Of a stretch of DNA of 64,000 nt, positions 46,083 to 55,362 are shown piece after piece. Under the pieces are notes generated by a model that saw nothing but the letters and a program-made list of their open reading frames with translations, ran no database searches and was not told the origin of the DNA. The position numbers were made by a program, and so were the translations under genes. This DNA comes from Aquibacillus halophilus (GTDB lineage: Bacteria > Bacillota > Bacilli > Bacillales > Amphibacillaceae), in contig NZ_WJNG01000007.1 of NCBI RefSeq assembly GCF_009649745.1, positions 310,001 through 374,000 on the forward strand. Reading direction: 5' to 3'. Positions within the stretch are counted from its first letter, which is position 1. Each line of letters begins with the position of its first letter.

Positions 46083-46130
46083 TCACAATATATAGTGTTA
46101 ATTTAAAAAAGTGAGCACAATATATTGTTT
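46083..46130 (+). promoter_or_regulatory. paired NrdR boxes upstream of nrdJ
   Basis: Box 1 (46083-46098) and box 2 (46115-46130) both match the NrdR consensus ACACWATATATWGTGT at most positions: box 1 contains CACAATATATAGTGT and box 2 GCACAATATATTGTTT. Their centres are 32 bases apart, three helical turns, which is the usual spacing. NrdR should repress nrdJ when dATP is plentiful. Confidence 0.78.
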
Positions 46131-46233
46131 TTTATCTTTATTATGTTAAATTATATATAACTAATAAATTTGTATATCATCAATAGATTTACATATAATA
46201 TTTATTTGATTTTCGAAGAGGAGAGATGTAAGT

Positions 46234-48795
46234 ATGGGAGCTATGACAGAGGTACGAATGGAGATTAATGTCGAAAGCTTAAATAAGGACATTAGTTTAT
46301 TTACGCAGGTGCATCCGATAACAAGTGATATGAAATTAACCCATAAAGGGGTATCTAGACTTGTTATGTTGGATCGTTATGCTTTTAAGGATACAGAGAA
46401 AACAACTCTATCTGAAGGTGACTTTGTTGTCTTAACTGTCAAAGCTGATCCGAAATTTCCAGCACGAGGCCTTGGATTCATTAAATCGATAGATTGGCAA
46501 AGCAACCAGGCTGATGTTCAAGTTGATAAGGAATTTGTGTCTGTATTAGATGATGAACAAGAGGCTGCATCTGGTGTAATTAAAAGGTCTTTAGATGTAA
46601 TAGAAAAACCACTAGAGATATTCTATGAGCAAATTGCTATGAGAAATGCAGCAGGATTAGCCAAGGTAGAAACCACAGAAATCAATAAAGAAAAGTGGTT
46701 TAAAAAATTCTATCATGAGCTGTCTAATTTAAATTTCATTCCAGCTGGTAGAGTGCTATACGGCGCTGGAGCAGATACAGATGTCACCTACTTTAACTGT
46801 TATGTAATGCCTTATATTCAGGACTCCCGAGAAGGTATCTCCGATCACAGAAAACAAGTAATGGAAATTATGAGTCGTGGTGGGGGCGTTGGAACAAATG
46901 GATCAACTCTTCGCCCAAGAAACACATTAGCACGTGGGGTTAATGGAAAATCTTCTGGTTCTGTTTCCTGGTTAGACGATATTGCAAAATTGACACATCT
47001 GGTTGAACAAGGTGGTTCACGTAGAGGTGCCCAAATGATAATGCTAGCAGACTGGCACCCTGACATTATTGAATTCATTATTTCCAAAATGCAAAACCCT
47101 AGAATTCTTAGGTTTCTTATTGAAAACACAGAGGACGAGCAAATAAGACATTTAGCTATTGAAAAATTAAAATTCACACCGTTGACGGAAACAGAACGTG
47201 ATATGTATCAAGGTGTTGTTAATTATAAGGCTATACCAGGACAAGGTGGATTTCCTGAGCATGCTATCAAGGAAGCAGAGGATAAGCTTAGCACTGGAGG
47301 AACTTACAGTGTGTATAATTCTGAATTTTTAACTGGTGCGAATATTTCTGTCTGTTTAACAAAAGAATTCATGGCTGCAGTTGAAAATGATAGTGATTAT
47401 GAGCTTCGATTCCCGAACGTCGAAAATTATTCAAAGGAAGAAATGAAAGCATACAATCAGAGTTGGCACGAAGTTGGGGATGTACGTAAATGGGAAAAGC
47501 AAGGCTACGGAATCCGTGTCTATCGTCGAATGAAAGCGAAAGAATTATGGAATCTAATTAATATCTGTGCAACGTATTCTGCTGAACCTGGAATTTTCTT
47601 TATCGACAACGCAAACGAAATGACAAATGCGAAAGCATATGGACAGCAAGTTGTTGCAACTAATCCTTGTGGAGAACAGCCTCTGGCACCTTATTCTGTT
47701 TGTAATTTAGCAGCTGTCAACTTAGCTTCTGTTGCAGACAAAGCAAATAAAAAGGTTGATTTCGAAAAGTTAAAAGAGACTGTTAAAACTGGTGTGCGGC
47801 TGCAGGATAATGTTATTGAAGCAACACCATATTTTCTTGAACCGAACAAAAAACAAGCTCTAGGTGAAAGGCGTGTTGGGCTTGGGGTTATGGGTCTACA
47901 CGATTTGTTAATCTATTGTGAAACAGTTTACGGTTCTGAAGAAGGGAACAAACTAGTAGACGAGATTTTTGAAACAATTGCGACTACAGCTTACAGAGAA
48001 TCAATTGAATTGGCGAAAGAAAAAGGTAGTTTTCCGTTTCTTATTGGTGAAACTGAACAAGAAACACAAGCGTTACGTCTTAAGTTCACCAACACAGGTT
48101 ACATGAGCAAAATGCCTGAAGATATACGTCAAGACATCTTGAAATATGGTATTCGTAACTCCCATCTATTAACTGTTGCCCCTACGGGTAGTACAGGAAC
48201 AATGGTAGGAGTATCAACTGGCTTAGAACCATATTTTTCTTTCTCATATTACAGAAGTGGTAGATTAGGTAAATTCATCGAGGTGAAGGCAGATATTGTT
48301 CAAGAATATTTAGACTTAAATCCTGAAGAAGATCCAAATAATCTACCAGAATGGTTTGTAGCAGCCATGGAACTTTCTCCTGAGGCACATGCAGATACCC
48401 AATGTGTTATTCAAAAATGGGTAGACAGTTCTATTTCTAAAACAGTTAACGCTCCAAAAGGCTATGCTGTTGAACAAGTGGAAGGTGTGTACCGTAGATT
48501 ATATAATGGTGGAGCAAAGGGTGGAACGGTTTATGTTGATGGTAGCCGTGATTCACAAGTTCTAACGCTAAAAGCGGAGGAAAATAGTTTTAATGAAAGC
48601 AATAATGACAAAAAACTAAATAATAAACCACACGTGGTTTTAATGGATACGATTCAAGAATTAGATAAAACCAACGTAACGATAGGATCTGAAGTTGGTG
48701 ACACTTGTCCAGTTTGTCGAAAAGGAACTGTCGAGGATATTGGCGGCTGTAACACATGTACGAATTGTAATGCTCAATTAAAATGTGGTTTATAA
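46234..48795 (+). CDS. nrdJ: Class II (adenosylcobalamin-dependent) ribonucleotide reductase
   Basis: An 853-residue vitamin B12-dependent reductase that makes deoxyribonucleotides and needs no oxygen. Visible are FNCYVMP, GGGVGTNGSTLRPR, the active-site strand NPCGEQPLAPYSVCNLAAVN with catalytic Cys and Glu, PTGSTGT, and a C-terminal zinc-ribbon-like tail with four CxxC-type pairs ending CNAQLKCGL, which includes the reducing cysteines. There is no separate radical-generating subunit gene nearby, as expected for class II. The start follows GAGGAGAG. In B. subtilis this slot holds lipM instead. Confidence 0.93.
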   Translation: MGAMTEVRMEINVESLNKDISLFTQVHPITSDMKLTHKGVSRLVMLDRYAFKDTEKTTLSEGDFVVLTVKADPKFPARGLGFIKSIDWQSNQADVQVDKEFVSVLDDEQEAASGVIKRSLDVIEKPLEIFYEQIAMRNAAGLAKVETTEINKEKWFKKFYHELSNLNFIPAGRVLYGAGADTDVTYFNCYVMPYIQDSREGISDHRKQVMEIMSRGGGVGTNGSTLRPRNTLARGVNGKSSGSVSWLDDIAKLTHLVEQGGSRRGAQMIMLADWHPDIIEFIISKMQNPRILRFLIENTEDEQIRHLAIEKLKFTPLTETERDMYQGVVNYKAIPGQGGFPEHAIKEAEDKLSTGGTYSVYNSEFLTGANISVCLTKEFMAAVENDSDYELRFPNVENYSKEEMKAYNQSWHEVGDVRKWEKQGYGIRVYRRMKAKELWNLINICATYSAEPGIFFIDNANEMTNAKAYGQQVVATNPCGEQPLAPYSVCNLAAVNLASVADKANKKVDFEKLKETVKTGVRLQDNVIEATPYFLEPNKKQALGERRVGLGVMGLHDLLIYCETVYGSEEGNKLVDEIFETIATTAYRESIELAKEKGSFPFLIGETEQETQALRLKFTNTGYMSKMPEDIRQDILKYGIRNSHLLTVAPTGSTGTMVGVSTGLEPYFSFSYYRSGRLGKFIEVKADIVQEYLDLNPEEDPNNLPEWFVAAMELSPEAHADTQCVIQKWVDSSISKTVNAPKGYAVEQVEGVYRRLYNGGAKGGTVYVDGSRDSQVLTLKAEENSFNESNNDKKLNNKPHVVLMDTIQELDKTNVTIGSEVGDTCPVCRKGTVEDIGGCNTCTNCNAQLKCGL

Positions 48796-48803
48796 TTTAA
48801 AGC

Positions 48804-48833
48804 AAAAAAGGCGACTGTAAAGTCGTCTTTTTA
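48804..48833 (+). terminator. terminator of nrdJ
   Basis: GGCGACT-GTAA-AGTCGTC (one G-T pair) with A6 and T5 flanks directly after the stop. Confidence 0.8.
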
Positions 48834-48934
48834 CTTTGAGAATAAGGGGGATTTGCTTGTTTCACATATAGAATTAGTGTATCCTTTTATTAAATAGATA
48901 ATTGATTGTGGTATGTGAGAAATGGAGGATATTT

Positions 48935-49354
48935 ATGCCAACACCAAGTATGGAAGACTACATTGAACAAATCTATATATTAATTGAAGCAAAAGGGTAC
49001 GCAAGAGTATCTGATATAGCCGAGGCACTCCAAGTACACCCATCCTCCGTAACAAAAATGGTACAAAAACTCGATAAAGATGAATATCTAAACTATGAGA
49101 AATATAGAGGATTAATCTTAACTACAAAAGGAAAAAAGATAGGGAAAAGGTTAGTTTATCGACACGAGTTACTCGAACAATTTTTAGAAGTAATAGGTGT
49201 TAATAAAAAGAACATATATAATGACGTAGAAGGAATTGAACATCACCTTAGTTGGGATTCAATTGATCGAATTGGAGATTTACTTCAGTATTTCGAAGAA
49301 AATCCAACAAGAGTTGAAGAACTAAAAGAAATACATAGAAGCAATGTAGAATAA
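48935..49354 (+). CDS. mntR: Manganese-responsive regulator MntR
   Basis: A 139-residue DtxR-family repressor that controls manganese uptake and efflux. A winged helix lies in residues 5-70. The Mn ligands D8 and E11 ([10 protein letters not shown]), H77 (YRHELLEQ), and E99, E102 and H103 ([11 protein letters not shown]) are all present, making it manganese- rather than iron-specific. ATG 48935 follows GGAGGA; the longer upstream frame lacks a ribosome site. Confidence 0.95.
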   Translation: MPTPSMEDYIEQIYILIEAKGYARVSDIAEALQVHPSSVTKMVQKLDKDEYLNYEKYRGLILTTKGKKIGKRLVYRHELLEQFLEVIGVNKKNIYNDVEGIEHHLSWDSIDRIGDLLQYFEENPTRVEELKEIHRSNVE

Positions 49355-49378
49355 AATAGAAAAACATATAAGGGTAGT

Positions 49379-49412
49379 AAAAAGCACTGAGGACTAACTT
49401 CAGTGCTTTTGT
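49379..49412 (+). terminator. terminator of mntR
   Basis: A perfect 10-bp stem (49381-49390 with 49400-49409), 9-base loop and T residues. Confidence 0.8.
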
Positions 49413-49512
49413 TATGCAATCAGCCACTGCTCTGGCAGATATAACAAACAGTTTATCGAATAATAACGTCACAAATAAACTATAAATAATATAAAACTAC
49501 AAGGAGGCGGAT

Positions 49513-50400
49513 ATGAGGATAGACGCAGTTTTTTCAGGTGGAGGGGTCAAAGCTTTTGCTTTTATTGGTGCATTAGAAAAAATAGAGGAGCATGGTTATT
49601 CTTATGGAAAAGTAGTGGGAACCTCAGCAGGAGCAATTATTGCTGGATTGTTAACTGCTGGCTACAATGCTATAGAAATAAAGTCAATGTTTAATGAACT
49701 TGAATTAAAAAAATTTATGGATACTAGTGATATTGGTAGATACTTACCTTTTATTAAGTGGTTTACTTTGTACTTCACTATGGGGTTGTATAAAGGGAAC
49801 GCATTTGAACAGTGGCTTTTCAATAAGTTAGCGCAAGTAGGAGTGTACACTTTTAAAGACATCCCGGTTGATTCACTTAGAGTCATTGTTTCTGACTTAA
49901 CATTAGGAAGAATGGTTGTTATTCCAGACGATTTACAAGAACTGTATGGTATTAACCCGAACGATTTTTCAATATCTGAAGCAATACGTATGAGTGCAGG
50001 TTTTCCGTTTTTATTTCGACCCAAAGCAATAAAGAATATGAATTACGGAAAAAGTCTAATTGTTGATGGTGCTTTGTTAAGTAACTTCCCTATGTGGTTG
50101 TTTGATCAAGACGGTAATACTAGAACCAGACCCTTATTGGGGATTAAGTTGAGCGACTCAATTGGTCGATTGCCTTCAAACGAAATAAAAAATTCTCTTG
50201 AATTGTTTCAAGCTATATTTACTACAATGAGAAAAGCACACGATACGAGATATGTTTCAGAAAAATACCTTAATGACGTTTTGTTCTTGCCTGTTAAGGA
50301 GGTAGATGCTACGGAGTTAGAATTAGACAAACAGCAAAAAGATGAATTAATTGAATTGGGGCGTAATTACACAGCTTCTTTTTTAAAGCATTGGCCATAA
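49513..50400 (+). CDS. yqhO: patatin-like phospholipase family protein YqhO
   Basis: A 295-residue patatin-like acyl hydrolase. The oxyanion segment FSGGGVKAFAFIGALE is at the N terminus, the nucleophile Ser in GTSAG (near residue 40), and the catalytic Asp in the DGA motif (VDGALLSNFP, near 193). Likely substrate is a phospholipid or other acyl ester, but it is not known. The start has an ideal AAGGAGG site. Confidence 0.9.
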   Translation: MRIDAVFSGGGVKAFAFIGALEKIEEHGYSYGKVVGTSAGAIIAGLLTAGYNAIEIKSMFNELELKKFMDTSDIGRYLPFIKWFTLYFTMGLYKGNAFEQWLFNKLAQVGVYTFKDIPVDSLRVIVSDLTLGRMVVIPDDLQELYGINPNDFSISEAIRMSAGFPFLFRPKAIKNMNYGKSLIVDGALLSNFPMWLFDQDGNTRTRPLLGIKLSDSIGRLPSNEIKNSLELFQAIFTTMRKAHDTRYVSEKYLNDVLFLPVKEVDATELELDKQQKDELIELGRNYTASFLKHWP

Positions 50401-50431
50401 GATAAAATATTTTTATAGAAAAAAGTAATCA

Positions 50432-50467
50432 AAAAAATCGAGCATTTAAAAAGAAGCTCGATTTTTT
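50432..50467. terminator. bidirectional terminator, yqhO / yqhP
   Basis: AAAAAATCGAGC (50432-50443) pairs perfectly with GCTCGATTTTTT (50456-50467). It overlaps the last codons of yqhP. Confidence 0.85.
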
Positions 50468-50829
50468 CTTTTTTGTTTGTTACCATCGATTACACGCAAA
50501 TGAGAAGGTCGGTTTTTTGAATCTTTTCTTTTATTTATTAAGGCTGAATTTTTCTTGACTGCTTGTGTGACTGTCTGCTTGCCGGGTTGTTCTTTTTTAT
50601 ATTTCATTTTAGATTGTTTTACTGCTCTTTTATATTTCTTGATATCATTAGATGTACGCTTTCTTAAGACAAAGTAGTAAATGATACCAAATATAACGGC
50701 ACCGATTGCTACCATAAGTAGTAAATTTATTAAAAGTGAAGCGGTATTGTTAAATAATTGAGTTCCAAACCCTAAAACAGCAAGGCCGATAAGCAAATAG
50801 ATAAACGGGGATAGCTTATGGCGAAACAT
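50446..50829 (-). CDS. yqhP: YqhP-like (SA1362 family) membrane protein
   Basis: A 127-residue protein with two N-terminal membrane helices (about residues 9-27 and 32-53) and a long, very basic cytoplasmic tail rich in Lys, Gln and Asn. It fits the YqhP/SA1362 family in topology and position. Function unknown. The ATG follows GGAAGGAGG. Confidence 0.75.
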   Translation of the reverse strand: MFRHKLSPFIYLLIGLAVLGFGTQLFNNTASLLINLLLMVAIGAVIFGIIYYFVLRKRTSNDIKKYKRAVKQSKMKYKKEQPGKQTVTQAVKKNSALINKRKDSKNRPSHLRVIDGNKQKRKNRASF

Positions 50830-51312
50830 TTACATCCTCCTTCCTTTTTAAATCAACCGTTTTAGAAGTGTTTAGTACCTTGGTATGGAAAGATTCGATA
50901 CTTTCCGGTTGCAAGTTTTTCACCAGAACATAGAATTATCAATTTAAAATAGGAAAGTTTATTCCAAATGATTATCCTATGGCGACTAGTGGGCGAATTT
51001 ACTTTTATAACTGTGATTGTAATTAATTAACTAGCTATCTTAAATTCTTTCCCTTCTAAGAAAAAAATATTCAATACTATCATAATGTTTTCTCAAGACT
51101 CTTAATATAAAACTACTAGCAAATATAACTTCATATATAAGAACATAATCACCACAACCGGGTGCTTTACTCTTACCAACTCCAAATAATTCCCTATTTA
51201 AGTATGTCATTTCCTATATTTTACTAGAAAAACTTTATAATCACTAGCACATATTCTTATAAATGGATTGAACAGTAATCAATTGGTCATTATAAGTTAT
51301 GGAGGTGTTTTT
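50830..51312. other. intergenic gap where yqhQ would be expected
   Basis: About 480 AT-rich bases between divergent yqhP and yqhR. In B. subtilis yqhQ (DUF1385) lies here; I find no trace of it. A 56-codon minus-strand ORF (51040-51210) has a poor ribosome site and I do not accept it as a gene. Confidence 0.5.
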
Positions 51313-51807
51313 ATGGAAAATGAAAAACTTGAACAGAATAAGCATGAGAAGCCAATTTCTGTACTAGGTAAGGCGCTTATAACTGGTTTTATCGGAGGGA
51401 TTCTTTGGAGTTTTTTTGGAGCAATTGCATCATATTTCAATTTTACATCCGTTTCCCCAGCAACCTTTGTTTTGCGGTCATGGCTCCATACAAATTGGTC
51501 AGATGGTTGGTTAGGAGAACTGATATCGATTATTGCAATTGGTTTGCTCTCGATAATAACAGCTATTATATATTATGGTTTACTGAAAAAAATAGAAGGT
51601 ATTTGGCCTAGTGCAGCATTCGGAATTGCTCTTTGGTTTGTTGTTTTTTATTTGCTACAACCAGTTTTTCCAAATGTTTCACATATGACAGATTTGGATA
51701 GTGATACGATTATCACTACTTTATGTCTGTTTTTATTATATGGAACATTTATCGGGTACTCCATAACTTACGAATATCAGGATGTTAATAATACAACTAA
51801 TCAGTGA
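51313..51807 (+). CDS. yqhR: YqhR family membrane protein
   Basis: A 164-residue membrane protein with four hydrophobic segments. It matches YqhR (N-terminal KPISVLGKALITGFIGG, central FVLRSWLHTNWSDGWLG, and LLYGTFIGYSITYEY near the end). Function unknown; YqhR is usually found beside spore or aroQ genes in Bacillaceae. ATG 51313 follows GGAGGTG. Confidence 0.85.
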   Translation: MENEKLEQNKHEKPISVLGKALITGFIGGILWSFFGAIASYFNFTSVSPATFVLRSWLHTNWSDGWLGELISIIAIGLLSIITAIIYYGLLKKIEGIWPSAAFGIALWFVVFYLLQPVFPNVSHMTDLDSDTIITTLCLFLLYGTFIGYSITYEYQDVNNTTNQ

Positions 51808-52060
51808 AACAATATATAACCCTTTCTATCTAGCTGTCACTGTTAATTCGTCTTTAAGAGTTGGTCCTAACTAAAATCTGCAGTTAACTGATGTTAACAG
51901 TACGATTGTCTTAGTAACTCTAGACGGATTAGCAGGTGCTAAAGTAAGTTCGATTTTATAAGTGTATAAAAGTACAAATAGACTCAATTATGATAAAATA
52001 TATAATGCGCTTATATATATCTAGGAAAGTAAAAGCAATATAGGATGGGGAGATTTGTTA

Positions 52061-52489
52061 ATGAACCGATTGTTATTGTTAAATGGACCAAACCTAAATA
52101 TGCTAGGAAAACGCGAACCTGGGATTTATGGGGTCACTTCTTTGGAGGACATTGAAGACAATCTAACTAAATTAACTGAATCGTTTAAGTATCAATTAGA
52201 TACTTTTCAGTCCAACCATGAGGGAGAACTAATAGACAGAATTCAACAGGCTGACGGAAACTACCAAGGGATTATTTTTAATCCTGGCGCCTTCACTCAT
52301 ACGAGTATTGCAATAAGAGATGCAATTAGTTCAATAACTGTACCAGTTATTGAAGTCCATATTTCAAATGTGCATCAACGCGAGTCTTTCCGTCATACCT
52401 CTTTACTAGCACCAGTAAGTAAAGGACAAATAGTCGGTCTAGGAGTAAAAGGTTATCAGTTGGCTGCCTTAGCATTTCTTGAAGAATAG
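52061..52489 (+). CDS. aroQ: 3-dehydroquinate dehydratase, type II
   Basis: A 142-residue type II dehydroquinase of the shikimate pathway. The catalytic Tyr lies in the N-terminal LLNGPNLNMLGKREPGIYG region, and FNPGAFTHTSIAIRDAI and EVHISNVHQRESFRHTS carry the substrate residues and His. ATG 52061 follows GATGGGGAG. yqhT starts 20 bases later, as in B. subtilis yqhS-yqhT. Confidence 0.95.
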   Translation: MNRLLLLNGPNLNMLGKREPGIYGVTSLEDIEDNLTKLTESFKYQLDTFQSNHEGELIDRIQQADGNYQGIIFNPGAFTHTSIAIRDAISSITVPVIEVHISNVHQRESFRHTSLLAPVSKGQIVGLGVKGYQLAALAFLEE

Positions 52490-52509
52490 TTTTAGAAAGG
52501 ATGAGGAGA

Positions 52510-53571
52510 ATGGAAAAAATAGATAAGCTTCGTCTATCGATGAAGGAGCAAGAATTGGATGCGTTATTAGTCACAAGCTCCATTAATAGAAGGTATGTAT
52601 CTGGATTCAGTGGTACAGCCGGACTTTTATTGATAAGTCAAGACAAATTAATATTAATAACTGATTTTAGATACATAGAACAAGCAACGGAACAAGCGAA
52701 AGGCTTTCAGATTATCGAGCACAAGCAACCGATAAGCTTGGAAGTTTCAGATCAAGTCAAGCAGCTCGGCTTAAATCGTATCGGTTTTGAGAAAGATGAT
52801 TTCACATATGGGGTTTATGAGCAATACAAAAACGATTTACCTGTAGACTTAATACCTACAAGAGGGTTAGTTGAAAAACTACGATTAGTAAAAACTGCCG
52901 AAGAAATCCAAATAATGAAAAAGGCAGCTGAAATTGCGGATAAAGCGTTTGAACATATTCTTTCTTATATTAAACCGGGCGTTAAAGAGATTGATGTTTC
53001 CAATGAGTTGGAGTTCTATATGAGAAAAATTGGTGCAACTTCATCCAGTTTTGATATTATTGTAGCTTCTGGATATCGTTCTGCATTACCTCATGGGGTA
53101 GCATCTGATAAAGAAATAAAATCAGGCGAATTAGTAACATTGGATTTTGGTGCTCTATATAATGGATATTGTTCTGACATTACTAGAACGGTAGCTGTAG
53201 GAAAAATAAGTGAAGAATTAAATACAATCTATCATACTGTCCTTGAAGCACAGTTAAGGGGTATGCAGGGGATTAAGGCAGGTATTACAGCAAAAGAAGC
53301 GGATGATTTAACAAGGAATTATATTAAAGAAAAAGGATACGGGGATTATTTTGGACATTCTACAGGCCATGGATTAGGATTAGAAGTCCATGAAGGGCCT
53401 GGACTGTCCTTTAGATCTAAGGAAGTATTAAAAGAAGGTATGGTAGTTACAGTAGAACCGGGAATCTATATTCAGGGTATCGGTGGTTGTCGAATAGAAG
53501 ATGATACACTCATTACTAAAGAGGGTAACGAGCCATTAAACTTTGCATCAAAAGAACTAATTACTTTATAG
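52510..53571 (+). CDS. yqhT: Xaa-Pro aminopeptidase-type metallopeptidase YqhT
   Basis: A 353-residue M24-family peptidase (Xaa-Pro dipeptidase/aminopeptidase). The creatinase-like N-terminal domain covers about residues 1-125. The pita-bread domain has the metal ligands Asp in LDFGALYNGYCSD, His in STGHGLGLEVHE and Glu in VEPGIY and RIEDD. ATG 52510 follows ATGAGGAG; the in-frame ATG at 52501 is inside that site. The gene next to efp is a conserved arrangement, which may reflect turnover of proline-rich peptides. Confidence 0.92.
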   Translation: MEKIDKLRLSMKEQELDALLVTSSINRRYVSGFSGTAGLLLISQDKLILITDFRYIEQATEQAKGFQIIEHKQPISLEVSDQVKQLGLNRIGFEKDDFTYGVYEQYKNDLPVDLIPTRGLVEKLRLVKTAEEIQIMKKAAEIADKAFEHILSYIKPGVKEIDVSNELEFYMRKIGATSSSFDIIVASGYRSALPHGVASDKEIKSGELVTLDFGALYNGYCSDITRTVAVGKISEELNTIYHTVLEAQLRGMQGIKAGITAKEADDLTRNYIKEKGYGDYFGHSTGHGLGLEVHEGPGLSFRSKEVLKEGMVVTVEPGIYIQGIGGCRIEDDTLITKEGNEPLNFASKELITL

Positions 53572-53598
53572 TTAAAGGGAAAACAAGGAGGAATAACG

Positions 53599-54156
53599 AT
53601 GATTTCAGTTAATGATTTTAAAACAGGACTAACAATAGAAGTTGATAATAGTATTTGGCAAGTAATGGATTTCCAACATGTAAAACCAGGTAAAGGAGCA
53701 GCTTTTGTTCGTTCAAAACTTCGTAATTTAAGAAATGGTAGTGTTCAAGAGAAGACTTTCAGAGCTGGTGAAAAAGTAAGCAAAGCCCATATTGAAAATC
53801 GAAAGATGCAATACCTTTATGCTTCTGGTGATGCTCATACATTTATGGATAATGAGACGTATGATCAACTTGAATTACAAGCAAATCAGATTGAATATGA
53901 ACTGAAGTTTTTGAAAGAAAACATGGAAGTTCATATAATGACATATCAAGGAGAAACGCTAGGTCTCGAACTTCCAAATAATGTTGAATTGAAAGTCACT
54001 GAAACTGAACCAGGTATAAAAGGTGACACAGCTAGTGGTGGAACGAAACCAGCAACTGTTGAAACTGGTTTGAGTGTTCAAGTTCCTTTCTTTATTAATG
54101 AGGGCGATACATTAATAATAAACACCAGTGATGGGAAGTATGTATCACGTGGATAA
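53599..54156 (+). CDS. efp: Translation elongation factor P
   Basis: A 185-residue EF-P that rescues ribosomes stalled at polyproline. The three beta-barrel domains are intact. The modified lysine K32 lies in the loop [10 protein letters not shown]; in B. subtilis this lysine carries 5-aminopentanol. The start follows AAGGAGG. Confidence 0.96.
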   Translation: MISVNDFKTGLTIEVDNSIWQVMDFQHVKPGKGAAFVRSKLRNLRNGSVQEKTFRAGEKVSKAHIENRKMQYLYASGDAHTFMDNETYDQLELQANQIEYELKFLKENMEVHIMTYQGETLGLELPNNVELKVTETEPGIKGDTASGGTKPATVETGLSVQVPFFINEGDTLIINTSDGKYVSRG

Positions 54157-54181
54157 TAATTACTATAAAACACGATAAAAT

Positions 54182-54228
54182 AAAAAAGACTCATTGTCAG
54201 ATTTAAAATGACAATGAGTCTTTTTTTT
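54182..54228 (+). terminator. terminator of the aroQ-yqhT-efp group
   Basis: A stem of at least 15 bp (AAAAGACTCATTGTCA with TGACAATGAGTCTTTT) is followed by T residues. Confidence 0.9.
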
Positions 54229-54307
54229 ATTGAAAGTTGGTCAAATAAAAAATCACTCTATCCAGTCTAGCAAATAACAGTCTATTAGGATAAGTGACAT
54301 TTAGTAG

Positions 54308-54335
54308 TCATATTCAAAACTGGTAAGCATACATT
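54308..54335 (+). promoter_or_regulatory. SigE promoter of the spoIIIA operon
   Basis: TCATATT (54308-54314), a 13-base spacer and CATACATT (54328-54335) match the SigE consensus (KMATATT, 13-14, CATACAHT) at every defined position. The -10 box ends about 50 bases before the spoIIIAA start. This predicts mother-cell expression. Confidence 0.85.
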
Positions 54336-54384
54336 TACATTAAAGGAAAATTAAAAAGTATAACGGAAGAAGTGAAGTTAGACT

Positions 54385-55362
54385 ATGGAAGAAATTTTAC
54401 GTCTATTTCCAAAAATGTTGCAGGAACAATTAAAAAGTGCCTTATTTTCACGGTGGACAAGCTTGCAAGAAATCAGAGTCAGAATAGGAAGGCCAATTGA
54501 ACTGATTTTTGATGATCATGAACAATGGCTTGATCATCTGACACCTACGGAACAAGATGGTATGCACCTAATCAACCAATTAAGTCAGTTTTCTTTGTAT
54601 CGAATGGAAGATGAATTAAGAGAAGGATTCATTACCATTGAAGGCGGCCATCGAATTGGAATAGCTGGAAAGGTTAACACAATGGACGGGAACGTAAAAG
54701 CATTAAAACACATTGCATCTTTTAATATCCGTATTGCCAAAGAAAAAATTGGGGTTTCTGCTAAATATATTCCTTATTTATACCAAAAGAACTATCTAAA
54801 CACATTAATAGTAGGTCCTCCGCAAACAGGGAAAACAACATTATTACGTGATATTGCACGCCTCATGTCAACTGGATGGGGAGATGTTCGACCTAAAAAG
54901 ATTGGCATCATAGACGAAAGATCTGAGATTGGAGGTAGCATCAGAGGTATTCCGCAACATGAACTAGGCAAAAGAACGGATGTTATGGATGCTTGTCCAA
55001 AAGCAGAAGGAATGATGATGATGATTCGTTCTATGTCACCAGATGTCATTATTGTGGATGAGATTGGCAGTAGTAAAGATGTACAAGCCTTAACTGAAGC
55101 TATGCACGCTGGAGTGAAAATAGTTTGCTCGATTCATGGTAATTCATTACAGGACATAAAAAAGCGACCTTCCCTTCAACCTTTATTACAACAGAGTGCA
55201 TTTGAAAGGTATATTATTCTTTCTCGTGATACTAAACCAGGAATGGTAGAAACAATCCTTTCAAATGACGGCCACAATATTCTTAGGAAACCGAGGTGCA
55301 CACAAAATGAAATGGATAGGGGCACTTCTCTTGCTCAGCGCTACCACATGGGTGGGGTTTGA
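54385..55362 (+). CDS. spoIIIAA: Stage III sporulation protein AA (ATPase)
   Basis: A 325-residue AAA/secretion-type ATPase on the mother-cell side of the SpoIIIA-SpoIIQ channel. Walker A GPPQTGKTTLLRD is near residue 148, followed by GIIDERSEIGG and the Walker B-type VIIVDEIGS. The last 20 residues extend across the spoIIIAB start; the overlap is 56 bases. First gene of the operon, directly behind the SigE promoter. Confidence 0.94.
   Translation: MEEILRLFPKMLQEQLKSALFSRWTSLQEIRVRIGRPIELIFDDHEQWLDHLTPTEQDGMHLINQLSQFSLYRMEDELREGFITIEGGHRIGIAGKVNTMDGNVKALKHIASFNIRIAKEKIGVSAKYIPYLYQKNYLNTLIVGPPQTGKTTLLRDIARLMSTGWGDVRPKKIGIIDERSEIGGSIRGIPQHELGKRTDVMDACPKAEGMMMMIRSMSPDVIIVDEIGSSKDVQALTEAMHAGVKIVCSIHGNSLQDIKKRPSLQPLLQQSAFERYIILSRDTKPGMVETILSNDGHNILRKPRCTQNEMDRGTSLAQRYHMGGV

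Noticed and set aside
45784-46233. possible cobalamin riboswitch before nrdJ
   Set aside because: No B12-box-like core or long structured leader is seen. NrdR boxes explain the region better.
51040-51210. 56-codon minus-strand open frame in the yqhP-yqhR gap
   Set aside because: The ribosome site is poor, I recognise no family, and AT-rich gaps produce such frames by chance.
51880-51962. short frame reading LTDVNSTIVLVTLDGLAGAK downstream of yqhR
   Set aside because: It looks somewhat protein-like but has no start and only about 25 codons. I cannot link it to a family.
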